In this document: positions 30,839-40,285 of the stretch, one piece after another
How positions within the stretch are numbered: the stretch's first letter is position 1
Layout: every line of letters starts with the position of its first letter
Source of the DNA: Pseudorhodoplanes sp.
GTDB lineage: Bacteria; Pseudomonadota; Alphaproteobacteria; Rhizobiales; Xanthobacteraceae
Assembly (NCBI GenBank): GCA_032027085.1
Contig: JAVSMS010000001.1
Span: 3,449,730-3,513,729 of the forward strand
Direction: 5' to 3'
DNA: 64,000 bases
Translations under genes and position numbers: made by a program
Notes under the pieces: model-generated
What the model was told of the DNA's origin: nothing
The model's input: only the letters and a program-made list of their open reading frames with translations
Database searches by the model: none

Positions 30839-33097
30839 ATGGACAAGACGCGTGGGGGACAGGCGACAACCTGGCCGCCCGAGGCGCGGCAGCGCGCCGG
30901 GGCGATGCCGTGGCGGCTATCCGGCTTCGCCGACAGGGTCCGTGCGCAATTCAATCGCTGTCTTGCGGTTGATCTTGCACCGGGCCGGCCGATCCTCTGG
31001 CTGCCGGTCGCCTTCGGCAGCGGCATCATCCTGTATTTCACTGCCGCGCATGAGCCGTTCTGGTGGGCAGGTCTGGGGCTGACCTCGGCGCTTGCCGCTG
31101 CGGCCATCGCACTGCGCGCCAGTGCCGTCGGATTTCCGGTGCTTGTTGCCCTGGCGGCCATTGCAGCCGGCTTCACAACCGCAACCATGAGAAGCCGTTT
31201 CGTCGCACATCCGGTTCTGACGACGCCGATCTTCAGCGCGCAGCTCTCCGGCTTCGTCGAAGTTCGGGAAGAACGCGAGCGCAGCGACCGCATCGTGCTG
31301 CGCGTGCACCGCATGCAAGCGGGCAGGGTGACAGAAAAGCTCGAACGCGTCCGGCTCTCGGTGCGCAAGGGAACAGCGCCCGCCATCGGTGCCTTTGTCG
31401 AATTGCGCGCCCGGCTCAATCCGCCGCTCGCGCCCTTGCGGCCGGGCGGCTACGACTTCGCGCGAGATCTCTATTTCCAGCGCATCGGTGCGTCCGGTTT
31501 CGTGCTCGGTCAGATCAGACAGGTGACGCCGCCGGAGCCACCGGATTTGCGGCTGCGCTATGCCGCCGCCGTCAATAGCCTGCGCGACAGCATTGACGCG
31601 CGCATCCGCGCGGCACTGCCCGGCGACAAGGGCGCCATCGCATCGGCGCTGATCACCGGCAAGCGGGACACGATTTCGACGCCGGTCAATGACGCGATGT
31701 ATGTCTCAAGCCTCGGTCATGTGCTGTCGATCTCCGGCTATCACATGGCCGTCGTTGCCGGCGTCGTCTTCTTTGTCATCCGCGCAGGGCTCGCGCTGGT
31801 CCCGTTGTTGGCCAGTCTTTATCCGATCAAGAAATGGGCGGCCTTCTGCGCGCTGAGCATGGCGGCGTTCTATCTGCTTCTGTCCGGCGCCGAAGTTGCA
31901 ACCCGCCGCGCCTTCATCATGACCGCGATCGTGCTGATCGGCGTGATGTGCGATCGGCCGGCCCTGACCTTGCGCACCATTGCGGTGGCGGCTCTCGCCG
32001 TGCTGCTGCTCGCGCCGGAAGCCATTGTGCATCCGAGTTTCCAGATGTCGTTTGCGGCAACGCTGGCTTTGATCGCGGCCTATGAACGCGGGCTGCCGTG
32101 GCTGTCGGCGGCGCCAAAGACTTCGCTCGGGATGCGCGTCGCGCTCTGGGGTGGACGGGAAGTTCTCGGACTGGTGTTGGCGTCATTGCTCGCCGGTCTC
32201 GCCACCACGCTGTTTGCTGCCTATCACTTTCATCGTCTCGCGCCATACGGTCTGATCTCCAACCTTCTGGCCATGCCCATCGTCTCGGCCTGGGTCATGC
32301 CAGCCGGCCTTCTGGCGCTCGCCACCATGCCTTTCGGATTCGACGGCATGTTCTGGCATCTGATGGGCGGCGGCATTGACTGGATGACCGCCGTGGCTTT
32401 GTGGGTGGCGAGCCTGCCCGGTGCTGTCGGCCGCGTTCACGCTTTCGGGATCGGGCCGCTTCTGCTCGCGAGTTTCGGGCTGGTGGTGATCTGCTTGCTA
32501 CGCTCGCCGCTGCGATGGGGCGGTGCGCTTCTGATTGGTGTCGCCTGTCTTGGCGCGTGGCGAGCGCCCTTGCCCGATGTTCTCGTGTCGCATGACGCGC
32601 GCATAGTGGCGGTGCGCGCGCCGGAAGGCCGCTTGTCCTTCATGAGCACGGAATCTGACGATTTCACCGTGCGGGAATGGCTCGCCGCTGACGCCGATCC
32701 GCGCCTTGTACGCGATGAGACGCTATCGAAACACGTGCGCTGCGACGATCTTGGCTGCACAGCGCCACTCATGAGCGGCGGCGTGGTAGCGATGGCAACA
32801 AGTGCGGAGGCATTCGCTGATGACTGCAATCGTGCGGCAATCGTCGTGACACAGCGGCAGGCGCCGCCGCATTGCAAGGCGCAGGTGATCGATCGCGACG
32901 TCTGGCGGCCTTACGGAGCCGCGACGCTGACTCGGGCAGCGGATGCGTTCGAGATCACCTATGCGCGTCCACCTGGATATGACAGGCCTTGGGCGAAACG
33001 CCTGCCAGGCACCAGCGAGAACCGGGCTGTTTCGTCTGCACAAACACCCGCGCGCGATGCCACGCCGCGTCGTGAGGACATGGAAGCAGGAGATTGA
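30839..33097 (+). CDS. ComEC/Rec2 family DNA-uptake channel protein
   Basis: A 752-residue polytopic inner-membrane protein. An N-terminal soluble OB-like domain (DUF4131, about 100-250) sits between the first hydrophobic segments and the Competence domain (about 270-560), which shows LGHVLSISGYHMAVVAG, the hallmark of ComEC. The family carries single-stranded DNA across the inner membrane in transformation. The C-terminal domain (about 590-740) aligns in place with the metallo-beta-lactamase domain of ComEC but lacks an HxHxDH zinc motif. Convergent with lexA at 9 bases. The natural competence of this organism is not known. Confidence 0.9.
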   Translation: MDKTRGGQATTWPPEARQRAGAMPWRLSGFADRVRAQFNRCLAVDLAPGRPILWLPVAFGSGIILYFTAAHEPFWWAGLGLTSALAAAAIALRASAVGFPVLVALAAIAAGFTTATMRSRFVAHPVLTTPIFSAQLSGFVEVREERERSDRIVLRVHRMQAGRVTEKLERVRLSVRKGTAPAIGAFVELRARLNPPLAPLRPGGYDFARDLYFQRIGASGFVLGQIRQVTPPEPPDLRLRYAAAVNSLRDSIDARIRAALPGDKGAIASALITGKRDTISTPVNDAMYVSSLGHVLSISGYHMAVVAGVVFFVIRAGLALVPLLASLYPIKKWAAFCALSMAAFYLLLSGAEVATRRAFIMTAIVLIGVMCDRPALTLRTIAVAALAVLLLAPEAIVHPSFQMSFAATLALIAAYERGLPWLSAAPKTSLGMRVALWGGREVLGLVLASLLAGLATTLFAAYHFHRLAPYGLISNLLAMPIVSAWVMPAGLLALATMPFGFDGMFWHLMGGGIDWMTAVALWVASLPGAVGRVHAFGIGPLLLASFGLVVICLLRSPLRWGGALLIGVACLGAWRAPLPDVLVSHDARIVAVRAPEGRLSFMSTESDDFTVREWLAADADPRLVRDETLSKHVRCDDLGCTAPLMSGGVVAMATSAEAFADDCNRAAIVVTQRQAPPHCKAQVIDRDVWRPYGAATLTRAADAFEITYARPPGYDRPWAKRLPGTSENRAVSSAQTPARDATPRREDMEAGD

Positions 33098-33106
33098 CTC
33101 GCGCGA

Positions 33107-33802
33107 TCAGTAACGCCGGAACAGGCCGATCAGCTTGCCCTGGATGCGGACCCGGTTGGGCGGAAGAATGCGCACTTCATAAGCGGTGTTGGCCGGCTCA
33201 AGAGCGATGGACGCGCCGCGGCGGCGAAAGCGCTTCAATGTCGCTTCCTCATCGTCGATCAGCGCCACCACGATATCGCCGGTATCGGCGGTATCGGACT
33301 TGCGGATCAGCGCCATGTCGCCATCGAGGATGCCCGCCTCGATCATGGAATCGCCGCGCACTTCCAGCGCATAATGTTCGCCCGAAGTGAGCAGATCCGG
33401 CGGCATGTTGATGGTGTGGCTGCGGGTCTGAATCGCTTCGATCGGCGTACCGGCAGCGATCCGGCCCATGACAGGCACCGGCACGGGACGGCCACTGTCC
33501 TCCTCGGATGCCGTACGGACGCGGCCGAGATTGCCTTCGATGACGCTCGGGGTGAAGCCGCGCCGCAATCCACTGGTTGGCGTCGCCGATTCGGGCAGCT
33601 TGATCACCTCGATGGCGCGCGCCCGGTTGGGCAGGCGGCGGATGAACCCGCGCTCTTCCAGTGCGGTGATCAGCCGGTGGATGCCGGATTTGGAGCGCAG
33701 ATCCAGAGCGTCTTTCATCTCGTCGAAGGACGGCGGCACGCCGGCTTCCTTCAGGCGCTCATTGATGAAGCGCAGCAGCTCGAATTGCTTGCGGGTCAGC
33801 AT
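33107..33802 (-). CDS. lexA: Transcriptional repressor LexA
   Basis: Repressor of the SOS regulon, cleaving itself when bound by RecA filaments. I chose ATG 33802 ([17 protein letters not shown]), 231 residues; a TTG six bases upstream is closer to GGAG but unusual. The N-terminal winged helix is at 1-68 ([20 protein letters not shown] is the recognition region). The cleavage site is Ala117-Gly118 (IAAGTP). The Ser-Lys dyad is Ser152 (RGDSM) and Lys190 (EEATLKRF). A LexA box lies upstream, so it represses itself. Its predicted second target in the window is the peptide gene at 4392. Confidence 0.97.
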   Translation of the reverse strand: MLTRKQFELLRFINERLKEAGVPPSFDEMKDALDLRSKSGIHRLITALEERGFIRRLPNRARAIEVIKLPESATPTSGLRRGFTPSVIEGNLGRVRTASEEDSGRPVPVPVMGRIAAGTPIEAIQTRSHTINMPPDLLTSGEHYALEVRGDSMIEAGILDGDMALIRKSDTADTGDIVVALIDDEEATLKRFRRRGASIALEPANTAYEVRILPPNRVRIQGKLIGLFRRY

Positions 33803-33882
33803 CGGCAAGACACTCCAGGTTCGGCCTCAGGGCTCCGTTCGACGATCCAGCCTCAAGGGCTAGAAACAAATCATGAACGGAC

Positions 33883-33909
33883 ACTATATGTTCCATATGT
33901 GTTCCGCAA
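33883..33909 (-). promoter_or_regulatory. lexA promoter with LexA box
   Basis: GTTC-N7-GTTC occurs exactly at 33890-33904, the alphaproteobacterial LexA operator. On the minus strand a possible -35 TTGCGG (33909-33904) and -10 TATAGT (33888-33883) flank it, although the spacer of 15 bp is short. The box sits about 90 bases before the lexA start. This is the expected autoregulation site. Confidence 0.8.
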
Positions 33910-33943
33910 GTGTTTAATTTGGAGTGAAGAAATCTACAGATCT

Positions 33944-35155
33944 CTAAAGGGGAAGCTTAACAATGCGGCACGGCTCGCCGGCGCGCAAAGCCGGTGCAAA
34001 AGGCTCCCGCACGACAAGGCAGTCGGCCTTGGCAAGCGCCTGCATCATGGAGGAGTCCTGGGCGAAGAAGGGGGTGGCGACCGGGATTCCACCCGGACCG
34101 GCCTTCAGCGTTGCCCGCTGATAGTCGCTGCGCTCGCCATTTGCCGGCAGATCGATTCCCGCAACCGCCGGTTCGGTCAGTGGACCAAGGTCGCTGCGGC
34201 CTGACAGTCTGCGGATCAAGGGCGAGAGAAACAACACGGCACAGACGAAGGCGGATACGGGATTGCCCGGCAGTCCAAGCACATGCATCGCCCCGAGTCG
34301 GCCATGCATCATCGGCCGGCCGGGTCGCAGGGCGACTCTCCAGAAGGAGATATCGAGGCCTTCGGCGGACAGCGCCTGCTGCACCAGATCATAGTCGCCG
34401 ACGGAAGCGCCACCCGTGGTGACAAGGATGTCGGCTTTCGCTTCCCGCGCCCGGCGGATAGCGGCGACGGTCTCCTCAACACGATCGGGCACGACCCCGA
34501 GATCAATCACCTGCGCGCCTTCACCGCGGGCCAGCGCCATCACCGAATAGCCGTTGGAATAGACGATCTGGCCGGGGCCGGGCTCGGTGCCGGGCATCAC
34601 GAGTTCGTCGCCGGTCGCCAGCACGGCCACATGCGGCGCGCCATGCACCGGCAAAGTTGCGTGGTTCATCGACGCGGCCAACGAAATGTCGCGTCCCGTC
34701 AGCACGCGACCCTTCTTCAGCAGCACGTCACCCTTGCTGAAATCAAGGCCGGCGCGGCGAATGTGCTTGTTCAGGGGCGTCGCGATATTGATGGTGATCG
34801 TGTCACCCTCGCGCACGACATGTTCCTGAATGACAATGGTGTCGGCGCCGTCCGGGACGACGCCGCCGGTGAAAATGCGCGCCGCGCATCCCGGCGTCAC
34901 CGATCCCGCAAAAGGCCGGCCGGCTGCGACTTCGCCGATCACCTTCAAGGTTGTCGGAACATGCGCGACATCGTCCGCGCGCGCGGCATAGCCGTCCATC
35001 GCCGACACATCTTCCGGCGGCTGCGTGCGGCGCGCGGCGAGGTCTTCGGCCAGCACGCGACCGTGCGCATCCTGCAATCCGACATGATGTGGCGGGAGCG
35101 GCGTGGCGTGCGCGAGGACACGGGCGAGCGCTTCAGCAACCGGCATCAGCGCCAC
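33944..35155 (-). CDS. moeA: Molybdopterin molybdenumtransferase MoeA
   Basis: Last step of molybdenum cofactor synthesis: inserts molybdate into adenylated molybdopterin. 403 residues. The start is taken at GTG 35155 because GAAGGAG lies six bases before it; ATG 35146 is three codons in. Features: SAMDGYAARADD, FTGGVVPDGADTIVIQE, VAVLATGDELV, TTGGASVGDYD, PGRPMMHG and LGLPGNPVSAFV, the MoeA/MogA fold. It follows moaC with three bases between, so they are coupled. Its product serves MsrP. Confidence 0.95.
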   Translation of the reverse strand: MALMPVAEALARVLAHATPLPPHHVGLQDAHGRVLAEDLAARRTQPPEDVSAMDGYAARADDVAHVPTTLKVIGEVAAGRPFAGSVTPGCAARIFTGGVVPDGADTIVIQEHVVREGDTITINIATPLNKHIRRAGLDFSKGDVLLKKGRVLTGRDISLAASMNHATLPVHGAPHVAVLATGDELVMPGTEPGPGQIVYSNGYSVMALARGEGAQVIDLGVVPDRVEETVAAIRRAREAKADILVTTGGASVGDYDLVQQALSAEGLDISFWRVALRPGRPMMHGRLGAMHVLGLPGNPVSAFVCAVLFLSPLIRRLSGRSDLGPLTEPAVAGIDLPANGERSDYQRATLKAGPGGIPVATPFFAQDSSMMQALAKADCLVVREPFAPALRAGEPCRIVKLPL

Positions 35156-35158
35156 GGG

Positions 35159-35650
35159 CTACTCCTTCACTTTATAGGGACCGGATTTGCCGCCCTGCTT
35201 TTCCACGAGGCGAATGCCTCCGATCACCATGTCGCGCTGGATCGCCTTCGCCATGTCGTAGATGGTGAGGCAGGCGACAGAGACTGCAGTCAACGCTTCC
35301 ATTTCGACACCGGTTTGGCCCGATACCTTCACCGTGGCTTCGACCAGAATGCCAGGCAGTCGGTGATCCGGCGACAGGTCGACCGCCACCTTGGTCAGCG
35401 GCAGCGGATGACATAGCGGAATAAGCTGATGTGTTTTCTTCGCCGCCATGATTCCGGCAATGCGCGCGGCGCCCATCACATCGCCTTTTTTGGAATCGCC
35501 GGCGAGCACTTTGTCCAAAGTCTCGATCGACATTTCCACATGGCCTTCGGCGACGGCCATGCGCTCGGTGACATCCTTCCCAGACACATCCACCATGCGG
35601 GCCTCCCCGGCATTGCCAAGATGAGTCAGTTGCTTGTCGTCTTCAGCCAT
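35159..35650 (-). CDS. moaC: Cyclic pyranopterin monophosphate synthase MoaC
   Basis: Second enzyme of molybdopterin synthesis, forming cPMP from the MoaA product. 163 residues. Conserved [18 protein letters not shown] at the N terminus, [20 protein letters not shown] with the catalytic lysine and histidine region, and [20 protein letters not shown] at the hexamer interface. It starts 9 bases after trpC. Placement of moaC-moeA after trpC is common in Rhizobiales. Confidence 0.96.
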   Translation of the reverse strand: MAEDDKQLTHLGNAGEARMVDVSGKDVTERMAVAEGHVEMSIETLDKVLAGDSKKGDVMGAARIAGIMAAKKTHQLIPLCHPLPLTKVAVDLSPDHRLPGILVEATVKVSGQTGVEMEALTAVSVACLTIYDMAKAIQRDMVIGGIRLVEKQGGKSGPYKVKE

Positions 35651-35659
35651 GATGTCAGT

Positions 35660-36478
35660 CTAACCAGTAGCGACGTGTCGACGTTGATCCTTCGCAACCA
35701 GCGCGCGTGTCGCAGCCGTCACATCCTGCGCGCGCATCAGGCTTTCGCCGACAAGGAATGTTGAAATGCCAACGGCCGACAGACGCGCCAGGTCGTCCGG
35801 GGTGAAGATGCCGCTTTCGCCGACCAGCACGCGATCTTTTGGCACGCGCGGCGCAAGTCTTTCGCTGACCGACAACGACGTCTCGAAGCTTTTCAGGTCG
35901 CGATTGTTGATCCCGACCAGACGCGACTTCAGTTTTAACGCGCGATCGAGTTCGGCTTCATCGTGCACTTCCACGAGCACGTCCATGCCATAGGCGAAGG
36001 CCGCGTCCTCCAGATCGCGCGCGGTTGCCTCGTCAAGGCTGGCCATGATCAGCAGAATACAGTCAGCGCCCCAGGCGCGCGCCTCCGCAACCTGATAGAC
36101 GTCGTACATGAAATCCTTGCGCAGAGCGGGCAGGGCGACGGCGGCACGTGCATTGGTGAGAAATTCGGGACGGCCTTGGAATGAAGGCGTGTCGGTGAGG
36201 ACCGACAGGCAGGCAGCACCGCCGGCTTCATAGGCTTTTGCCAGTGACACCGGATCAAAGTCGGAGCGGATCACACCGCGCGACGGCGACGCCTTCTTGA
36301 TCTCGGCGATGAGCGCGTAGTGGCCGTCCGCGAGCTTGCGTTCGATCGCATTCAGAAATCCGCGCGGGGCGGAAGCGGCCTTCGCCGCCTGTTCAATCTC
36401 TGCAAAGGGCCGCGCGCGCTTGGCGGCGGCGATTTCCTCGCGCTTGTAATCCTCGATCTTCTTGAGGATGTCGGCCAT
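35660..36478 (-). CDS. trpC: Indole-3-glycerol phosphate synthase
   Basis: TIM-barrel enzyme of tryptophan synthesis that closes the indole ring from CdRP. 272 residues. Key stretches: [20 protein letters not shown] (catalytic lysine and phosphate loop), [52 protein letters not shown] and [16 protein letters not shown]. It is a stand-alone TrpC without the fused TrpF found in E. coli. It begins 7 bases after trpD on the same strand. Confidence 0.97.
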   Translation of the reverse strand: MADILKKIEDYKREEIAAAKRARPFAEIEQAAKAASAPRGFLNAIERKLADGHYALIAEIKKASPSRGVIRSDFDPVSLAKAYEAGGAACLSVLTDTPSFQGRPEFLTNARAAVALPALRKDFMYDVYQVAEARAWGADCILLIMASLDEATARDLEDAAFAYGMDVLVEVHDEAELDRALKLKSRLVGINNRDLKSFETSLSVSERLAPRVPKDRVLVGESGIFTPDDLARLSAVGISTFLVGESLMRAQDVTAATRALVAKDQRRHVATG

Positions 36479-36485
36479 GGCGGTC

Positions 36486-37502
36486 TCAGGCGTTGGACAC
36501 GGCGATCAGGCGCTCAAGTTTCACCTTTGCCGCACCTGACTCAAGCGATTTCCGGGCCAGCGCCACGCCTTCCTTGATGTCTTTCGCCGCGCCGGCCACC
36601 ACCAGCGCCGCACCCGCGTTCAGACAAGCGACGTTGAGATAGGCGCACTCCTTGTTGTCCAGGACGGCTTTCAACGCTGCCGCATTGGCGTCGGCATCGC
36701 CACCGCGCAGCGCTTCGGCTTTCACGGGCTTCATGCCGATCTCGTCAGGAGTGATTTCGAAGGTGCGGATTTTGCCGCCAGCGAGTTCAGCCACATAGGT
36801 GGGGCCTGCCGTTGTGATCTCGTCGAGACCGTCGGAACCATGCACAACCCAGACGCTCTCCGAACCGAGATTCTTCAGCACCTGCGCCAAGGGCTCGATC
36901 CATTGCCGCGAGAACACGCCGACGAGCTGCCGTTTCACGTTGGCCGGATTGGAGAGGGGGCCGAGCAGATTGAAGATGGTGCGCGTGCCAAGCTCGACCC
37001 GCGTCGGGCCGACATTCTTCATCGCCGGGTGATGCGCCGGGGCGAACATGAAACCGATGCCGGCCTCGCGGATGCAGCGGCCGACATCTTCAGGCGTCAG
37101 ATCGATCTTGACGCCGAGCGCCATCAGCACGTCGGCGGCGCCTGATTTCGACGACAGCGCGCGATTGCCATGCTTGGCGACCGGGATGCCGGCAGCGGCC
37201 ACGATGAAGGCGGCGCAGGTCGAGATATTGTAGGAGCCTGACGCATCGCCGCCGGTGCCGACCACGTCGACTGCATTGGCCGGCGCGTTGACGGTCAGCA
37301 TCTTGGCCCGCATGGCGCTCACCGCGCCGGTGATCTCGTCCACCGTCTCGCCGCGCACACGCAGGGCCATCAGCAGGCCGCCCATCTGCGAAGGGGTCGC
37401 TTCGCCCGACATCATACGGTCAAAAGCCTGCGCGGATTCCTCACGGGACAACGCTGCGCCGGTGGCCGCCTTGGCGATGAGGGCCTTGAATTCGTCGATC
37501 AT
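36486..37502 (-). CDS. trpD: Anthranilate phosphoribosyltransferase
   Basis: Transfers phosphoribosyl from PRPP to anthranilate. 338 residues from ATG 37502 ([15 protein letters not shown]); a GTG at 37511 directly after the trpG stop is an alternative. PRPP binding [14 protein letters not shown] and [16 protein letters not shown] are intact, as is [20 protein letters not shown]. It is separate from trpG, unlike the fused form of enterobacteria. The gap to trpG is 9 bases. Confidence 0.96.
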   Translation of the reverse strand: MIDEFKALIAKAATGAALSREESAQAFDRMMSGEATPSQMGGLLMALRVRGETVDEITGAVSAMRAKMLTVNAPANAVDVVGTGGDASGSYNISTCAAFIVAAAGIPVAKHGNRALSSKSGAADVLMALGVKIDLTPEDVGRCIREAGIGFMFAPAHHPAMKNVGPTRVELGTRTIFNLLGPLSNPANVKRQLVGVFSRQWIEPLAQVLKNLGSESVWVVHGSDGLDEITTAGPTYVAELAGGKIRTFEITPDEIGMKPVKAEALRGGDADANAAALKAVLDNKECAYLNVACLNAGAALVVAGAAKDIKEGVALARKSLESGAAKVKLERLIAVSNA

Positions 37503-37511
37503 CGGAGACAC

Positions 37512-38105
37512 TCAATGTGCACGGGTGGCATTCCAGGCGGCAGCAAGGTCGAGGAAATTCTTCAGGATCACATGTCCATGTTCGGAAGCGATGCTTTCGG
37601 GATGGAATTGCACGCCATGCACCGGCAACGTCTTGTGCGATAGGCCCATCACCAGCTCGTCATTGGTCTCTGCGGTGACCGCGAGATCGTCCGGCATGGT
37701 TTTGCGATCGACCACCAGCGAATGATAGCGCGTCGCCTTGAAGGGGCCGTTGATTCCCCGGAACACGCCGCCACCCTGATGCCGGATCTCATGCACCTTG
37801 CCATGCACCGGCTCCGGGGCGCGCACCACGCCGCCGCCAAAGGCCTGGCCCATCGCCTGATGACCGAGGCACACGCCGAGCATCGGGATACTTGCCGACG
37901 CCTTGTGAATCAGATCGAGGCAGATGCCGGCTTCGTTGGGCGTGCAGGGGCCGGGCGACAGCACGATGGCGTCGGGTTTTGCAGCGATCACCTCGTCGGC
38001 GCCGATCTTGTCGTTGCGATGGACGACAACATCCGCGCCCAGCCCACCGAGGTAATGGACCAGGTTGAAGGTGAAGCTATCGTAATTGTCGATCAGAACG
38101 ATCAT
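37512..38105 (-). CDS. trpG: Anthranilate synthase component II (glutamine amidotransferase)
   Basis: Class I amidotransferase giving ammonia to TrpE. 197 residues from ATG 38105 (MIVLIDNYDSFTFNLVHYL), the family start; the frame can begin at 38129. The nucleophile is Cys79 in MLGVCLGHQAMG, the other triad members His168 and Glu170 in GVQFHPESI. Conserved LSPGPCTPNEAG. It may also serve PabB in folate synthesis. A cupin gene separates it from trpE. Confidence 0.96.
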   Translation of the reverse strand: MIVLIDNYDSFTFNLVHYLGGLGADVVVHRNDKIGADEVIAAKPDAIVLSPGPCTPNEAGICLDLIHKASASIPMLGVCLGHQAMGQAFGGGVVRAPEPVHGKVHEIRHQGGGVFRGINGPFKATRYHSLVVDRKTMPDDLAVTAETNDELVMGLSHKTLPVHGVQFHPESIASEHGHVILKNFLDLAAAWNATRAH

Positions 38106-38225
38106 GACGCCCGCGTTTCCCGCGTTCATTCAAGGTCTTAGACGCGGCCTTCCGGGGGGTCAAGCGAGCCGCCATGCGCCTGACAGAATTGCCTTATCTG
38201 CGGACGCTGCCTCCAACGAGGGTGT

Positions 38226-38699
38226 TCAGCTGCGATGGATCGAGTCGATCCAGGGCACGTTCTCGGGCTTTTCGGCAGGCTCGATGTCGAGATTCACCAC
38301 CACCGCCTCGTTATCGCTGCGGATCACCACGCATTCGAGCGGATCGTCGGAACTGGCGTTGATCTCCTGATGGGGCACGTAGGGCGGCACAAAGATGAAG
38401 TCGCCGGGGCCGGCCTCGGCGGTAAATTCGAGCTGCTCACCCCAGCGCATGCGCGCTTTGCCACGCACCACGTAGATCACGCTCTCGAGTGCGCCATGAT
38501 GGTGTGCGCCCGTCTTGGCGTTGGGCTGGATACTGACTGTGCCGGCCCAGATCTTCTGCGCACCGACGCGCGCATAGTTGATGGCGGCCTTGCGGTCCAT
38601 TCCCGGCGTTTGCGCCGTGTTGGGATCGAGCGAATGCCCGGGGATGACCCGGACGCCATCGTGCTTCCACTTCGGCTCATGCTCGTGATGATGGCTCAT
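38226..38699 (-). CDS. Cupin-domain protein inside the trp operon
   Basis: A 157-residue single-cupin protein. The metal-binding motifs are GAHHHGALESVIYVVRGKARM (GX5HXHX3-4E type, shortened) and the second motif around FVPPYVPHQEINAS. The N terminus is histidine-rich (MSHHHEHEPKWKH) and may bind metal. It lies between trpE (64 bases upstream) and trpG (120 bases downstream), all on one strand. No enzyme activity can be read from the sequence. A role in tryptophan metabolism would be inference from position alone. Confidence 0.8.
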   Translation of the reverse strand: MSHHHEHEPKWKHDGVRVIPGHSLDPNTAQTPGMDRKAAINYARVGAQKIWAGTVSIQPNAKTGAHHHGALESVIYVVRGKARMRWGEQLEFTAEAGPGDFIFVPPYVPHQEINASSDDPLECVVIRSDNEAVVVNLDIEPAEKPENVPWIDSIHRS

Positions 38700-38763
38700 G
38701 ACGCTGCTCTCGGGGAGGACAGGTGGCCAATCCTATCAGGCGAAGGAGAGGCCGGCCATGCGG

Positions 38764-40284
38764 TTACTGCCCGCGCCCAGCCGCGCTGGCGAAGCGGCGC
38801 GCTTCCTCGGCTGCGCGGAACAACGCCTTGGCCTTGTTGACGCATTCCTGTTGTTCGGAGGCCGGGTTGCTGTCGGCAACGATGCCGGCACCCGCCTGCA
38901 CGAACATCCTGCCGTCCTTCACCAGAGCGGTGCGCAGGACAATGCAGGTGTCCATGTCTTCGCCGTTCGCCGAGAAATACCCGACGCTGCCGGCGTAGAT
39001 CCCACGCTTCCCCTTCTCGAGTTCATCGATGATCTGCATGGCGCGGACCTTCGGCGCCCCCGAGACTGTACCGGCGGGAAAACCCGCGACGAGCGCATCC
39101 AGCGGGTCGCGATCCTTGGCGAGGTCGCCCTCGACATTGGATACGATATGCATGACCTGGCTGTAGCGCTCGATGAAGAACTGATCGGTGACGGTGACGC
39201 TGCCGATCTTCGCCACGCGGCCGACATCGTTGCGACCGAGGTCGAGCAGCATCAGATGCTCGGCGCGCTCTTTCTCGTCGGCGAGCAGCTCCGCTTCGAG
39301 TGCCTTATCCTCATGCGGCGTAGCGCCGCGCTGGCGCGTGCCGGCGATCGGGCGGATGGTGACGCGGCCCTCGCGCGCGCGCACCAGTATTTCCGGACTC
39401 GATCCGGCAATGGCGAATGAGCCGTAATCGAGAAAGTATAGAAAGGGTGCCGGGTTCACGCGTCGCAGCGCGCGATAGAGCGAGAAGGGCGGCAGGGTGT
39501 AAGGCGATTCGAACCGCTGCGACAGGACCACCTGAAAGATATCGCCGGCGAGGATGTAGTCCTTCGCCTTGCGCACCATGGATTCGTATTCGGCCGGGGT
39601 GGTGTTTGATTGCGGCGCGACAGCAATGGGTCCGGTGTCGATGCCGGCGGCCGATTTGTCGAGCGGCTTGTCGAGCGCATCGACAATTGCCGAGAGCCGC
39701 TCGGTTGCGCGCGTGAGTGCGATGTCGGCGCTGGCGCCTTTCTCGGGACGGACCGGCGTGACGACCGTGATGCTATCGGTCACCGCGTCGAACACAATCA
39801 CGACTGTCGGGCGGATCAGGATCGCATCGGGTAAACCCAGCGCATCCGGATTGACGTCCGGCAGGTGCTCCATCTGCCGGACCATGTCATAGCCGAGATA
39901 GCCAAAAATGCCCGCGGCAGGCGGCGGCAAACCATGCGGCAACGCGATACGGCTTTCGGCGATTAGGCTGCGCAAGGCCTGCAATGGCTTTTCGCTGCAC
40001 GGCTTGAATGCGTCAGGCGTCGCGCGGATCTTGCGGTTGATTTCTGCCTTGTCGCCGTTGGCTCGCCAGACAAGATCGGGATCAAGACCGATCACCGAAT
40101 AGCGCCCGCGCACGGCGCCGCCTTCAACTGATTCCAGCAGAAAGCTCATTGGCTTTCCGCCCGCCACCTTCAGAAAGGCCGAGACTGGCGTTTCCAGATC
40201 AGCCACAAGCGTCGACCAGACCACCTGCGGTTCGCCGCGATTGTAGCGCCGGGCAAAATCCTCGGCGGAAGGCTCGATCCGCAT
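38764..40284 (-). CDS. trpE: Anthranilate synthase component I
   Basis: Forms anthranilate from chorismate and ammonia. 506 residues from ATG 40284 (MRIEPSAEDFARRYNRGEP); the open frame upstream overlaps the preceding gene. The N-terminal tryptophan-feedback region carries FLLESVEGGAVRGRYSVIG (LLES motif). The chorismate-binding core has PIAGTRQRGATPHED, LLDLGRNDVGRV, HIVSNVEGDL, FPAGTVSGAPKVRAMQIID and QAGAGIVADSNP. It starts one base after the stop of the PpiD-like gene, with no leader peptide or attenuator in between. Confidence 0.96.
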   Translation of the reverse strand: MRIEPSAEDFARRYNRGEPQVVWSTLVADLETPVSAFLKVAGGKPMSFLLESVEGGAVRGRYSVIGLDPDLVWRANGDKAEINRKIRATPDAFKPCSEKPLQALRSLIAESRIALPHGLPPPAAGIFGYLGYDMVRQMEHLPDVNPDALGLPDAILIRPTVVIVFDAVTDSITVVTPVRPEKGASADIALTRATERLSAIVDALDKPLDKSAAGIDTGPIAVAPQSNTTPAEYESMVRKAKDYILAGDIFQVVLSQRFESPYTLPPFSLYRALRRVNPAPFLYFLDYGSFAIAGSSPEILVRAREGRVTIRPIAGTRQRGATPHEDKALEAELLADEKERAEHLMLLDLGRNDVGRVAKIGSVTVTDQFFIERYSQVMHIVSNVEGDLAKDRDPLDALVAGFPAGTVSGAPKVRAMQIIDELEKGKRGIYAGSVGYFSANGEDMDTCIVLRTALVKDGRMFVQAGAGIVADSNPASEQQECVNKAKALFRAAEEARRFASAAGRGQ

Positions 40285-40285
40285 G

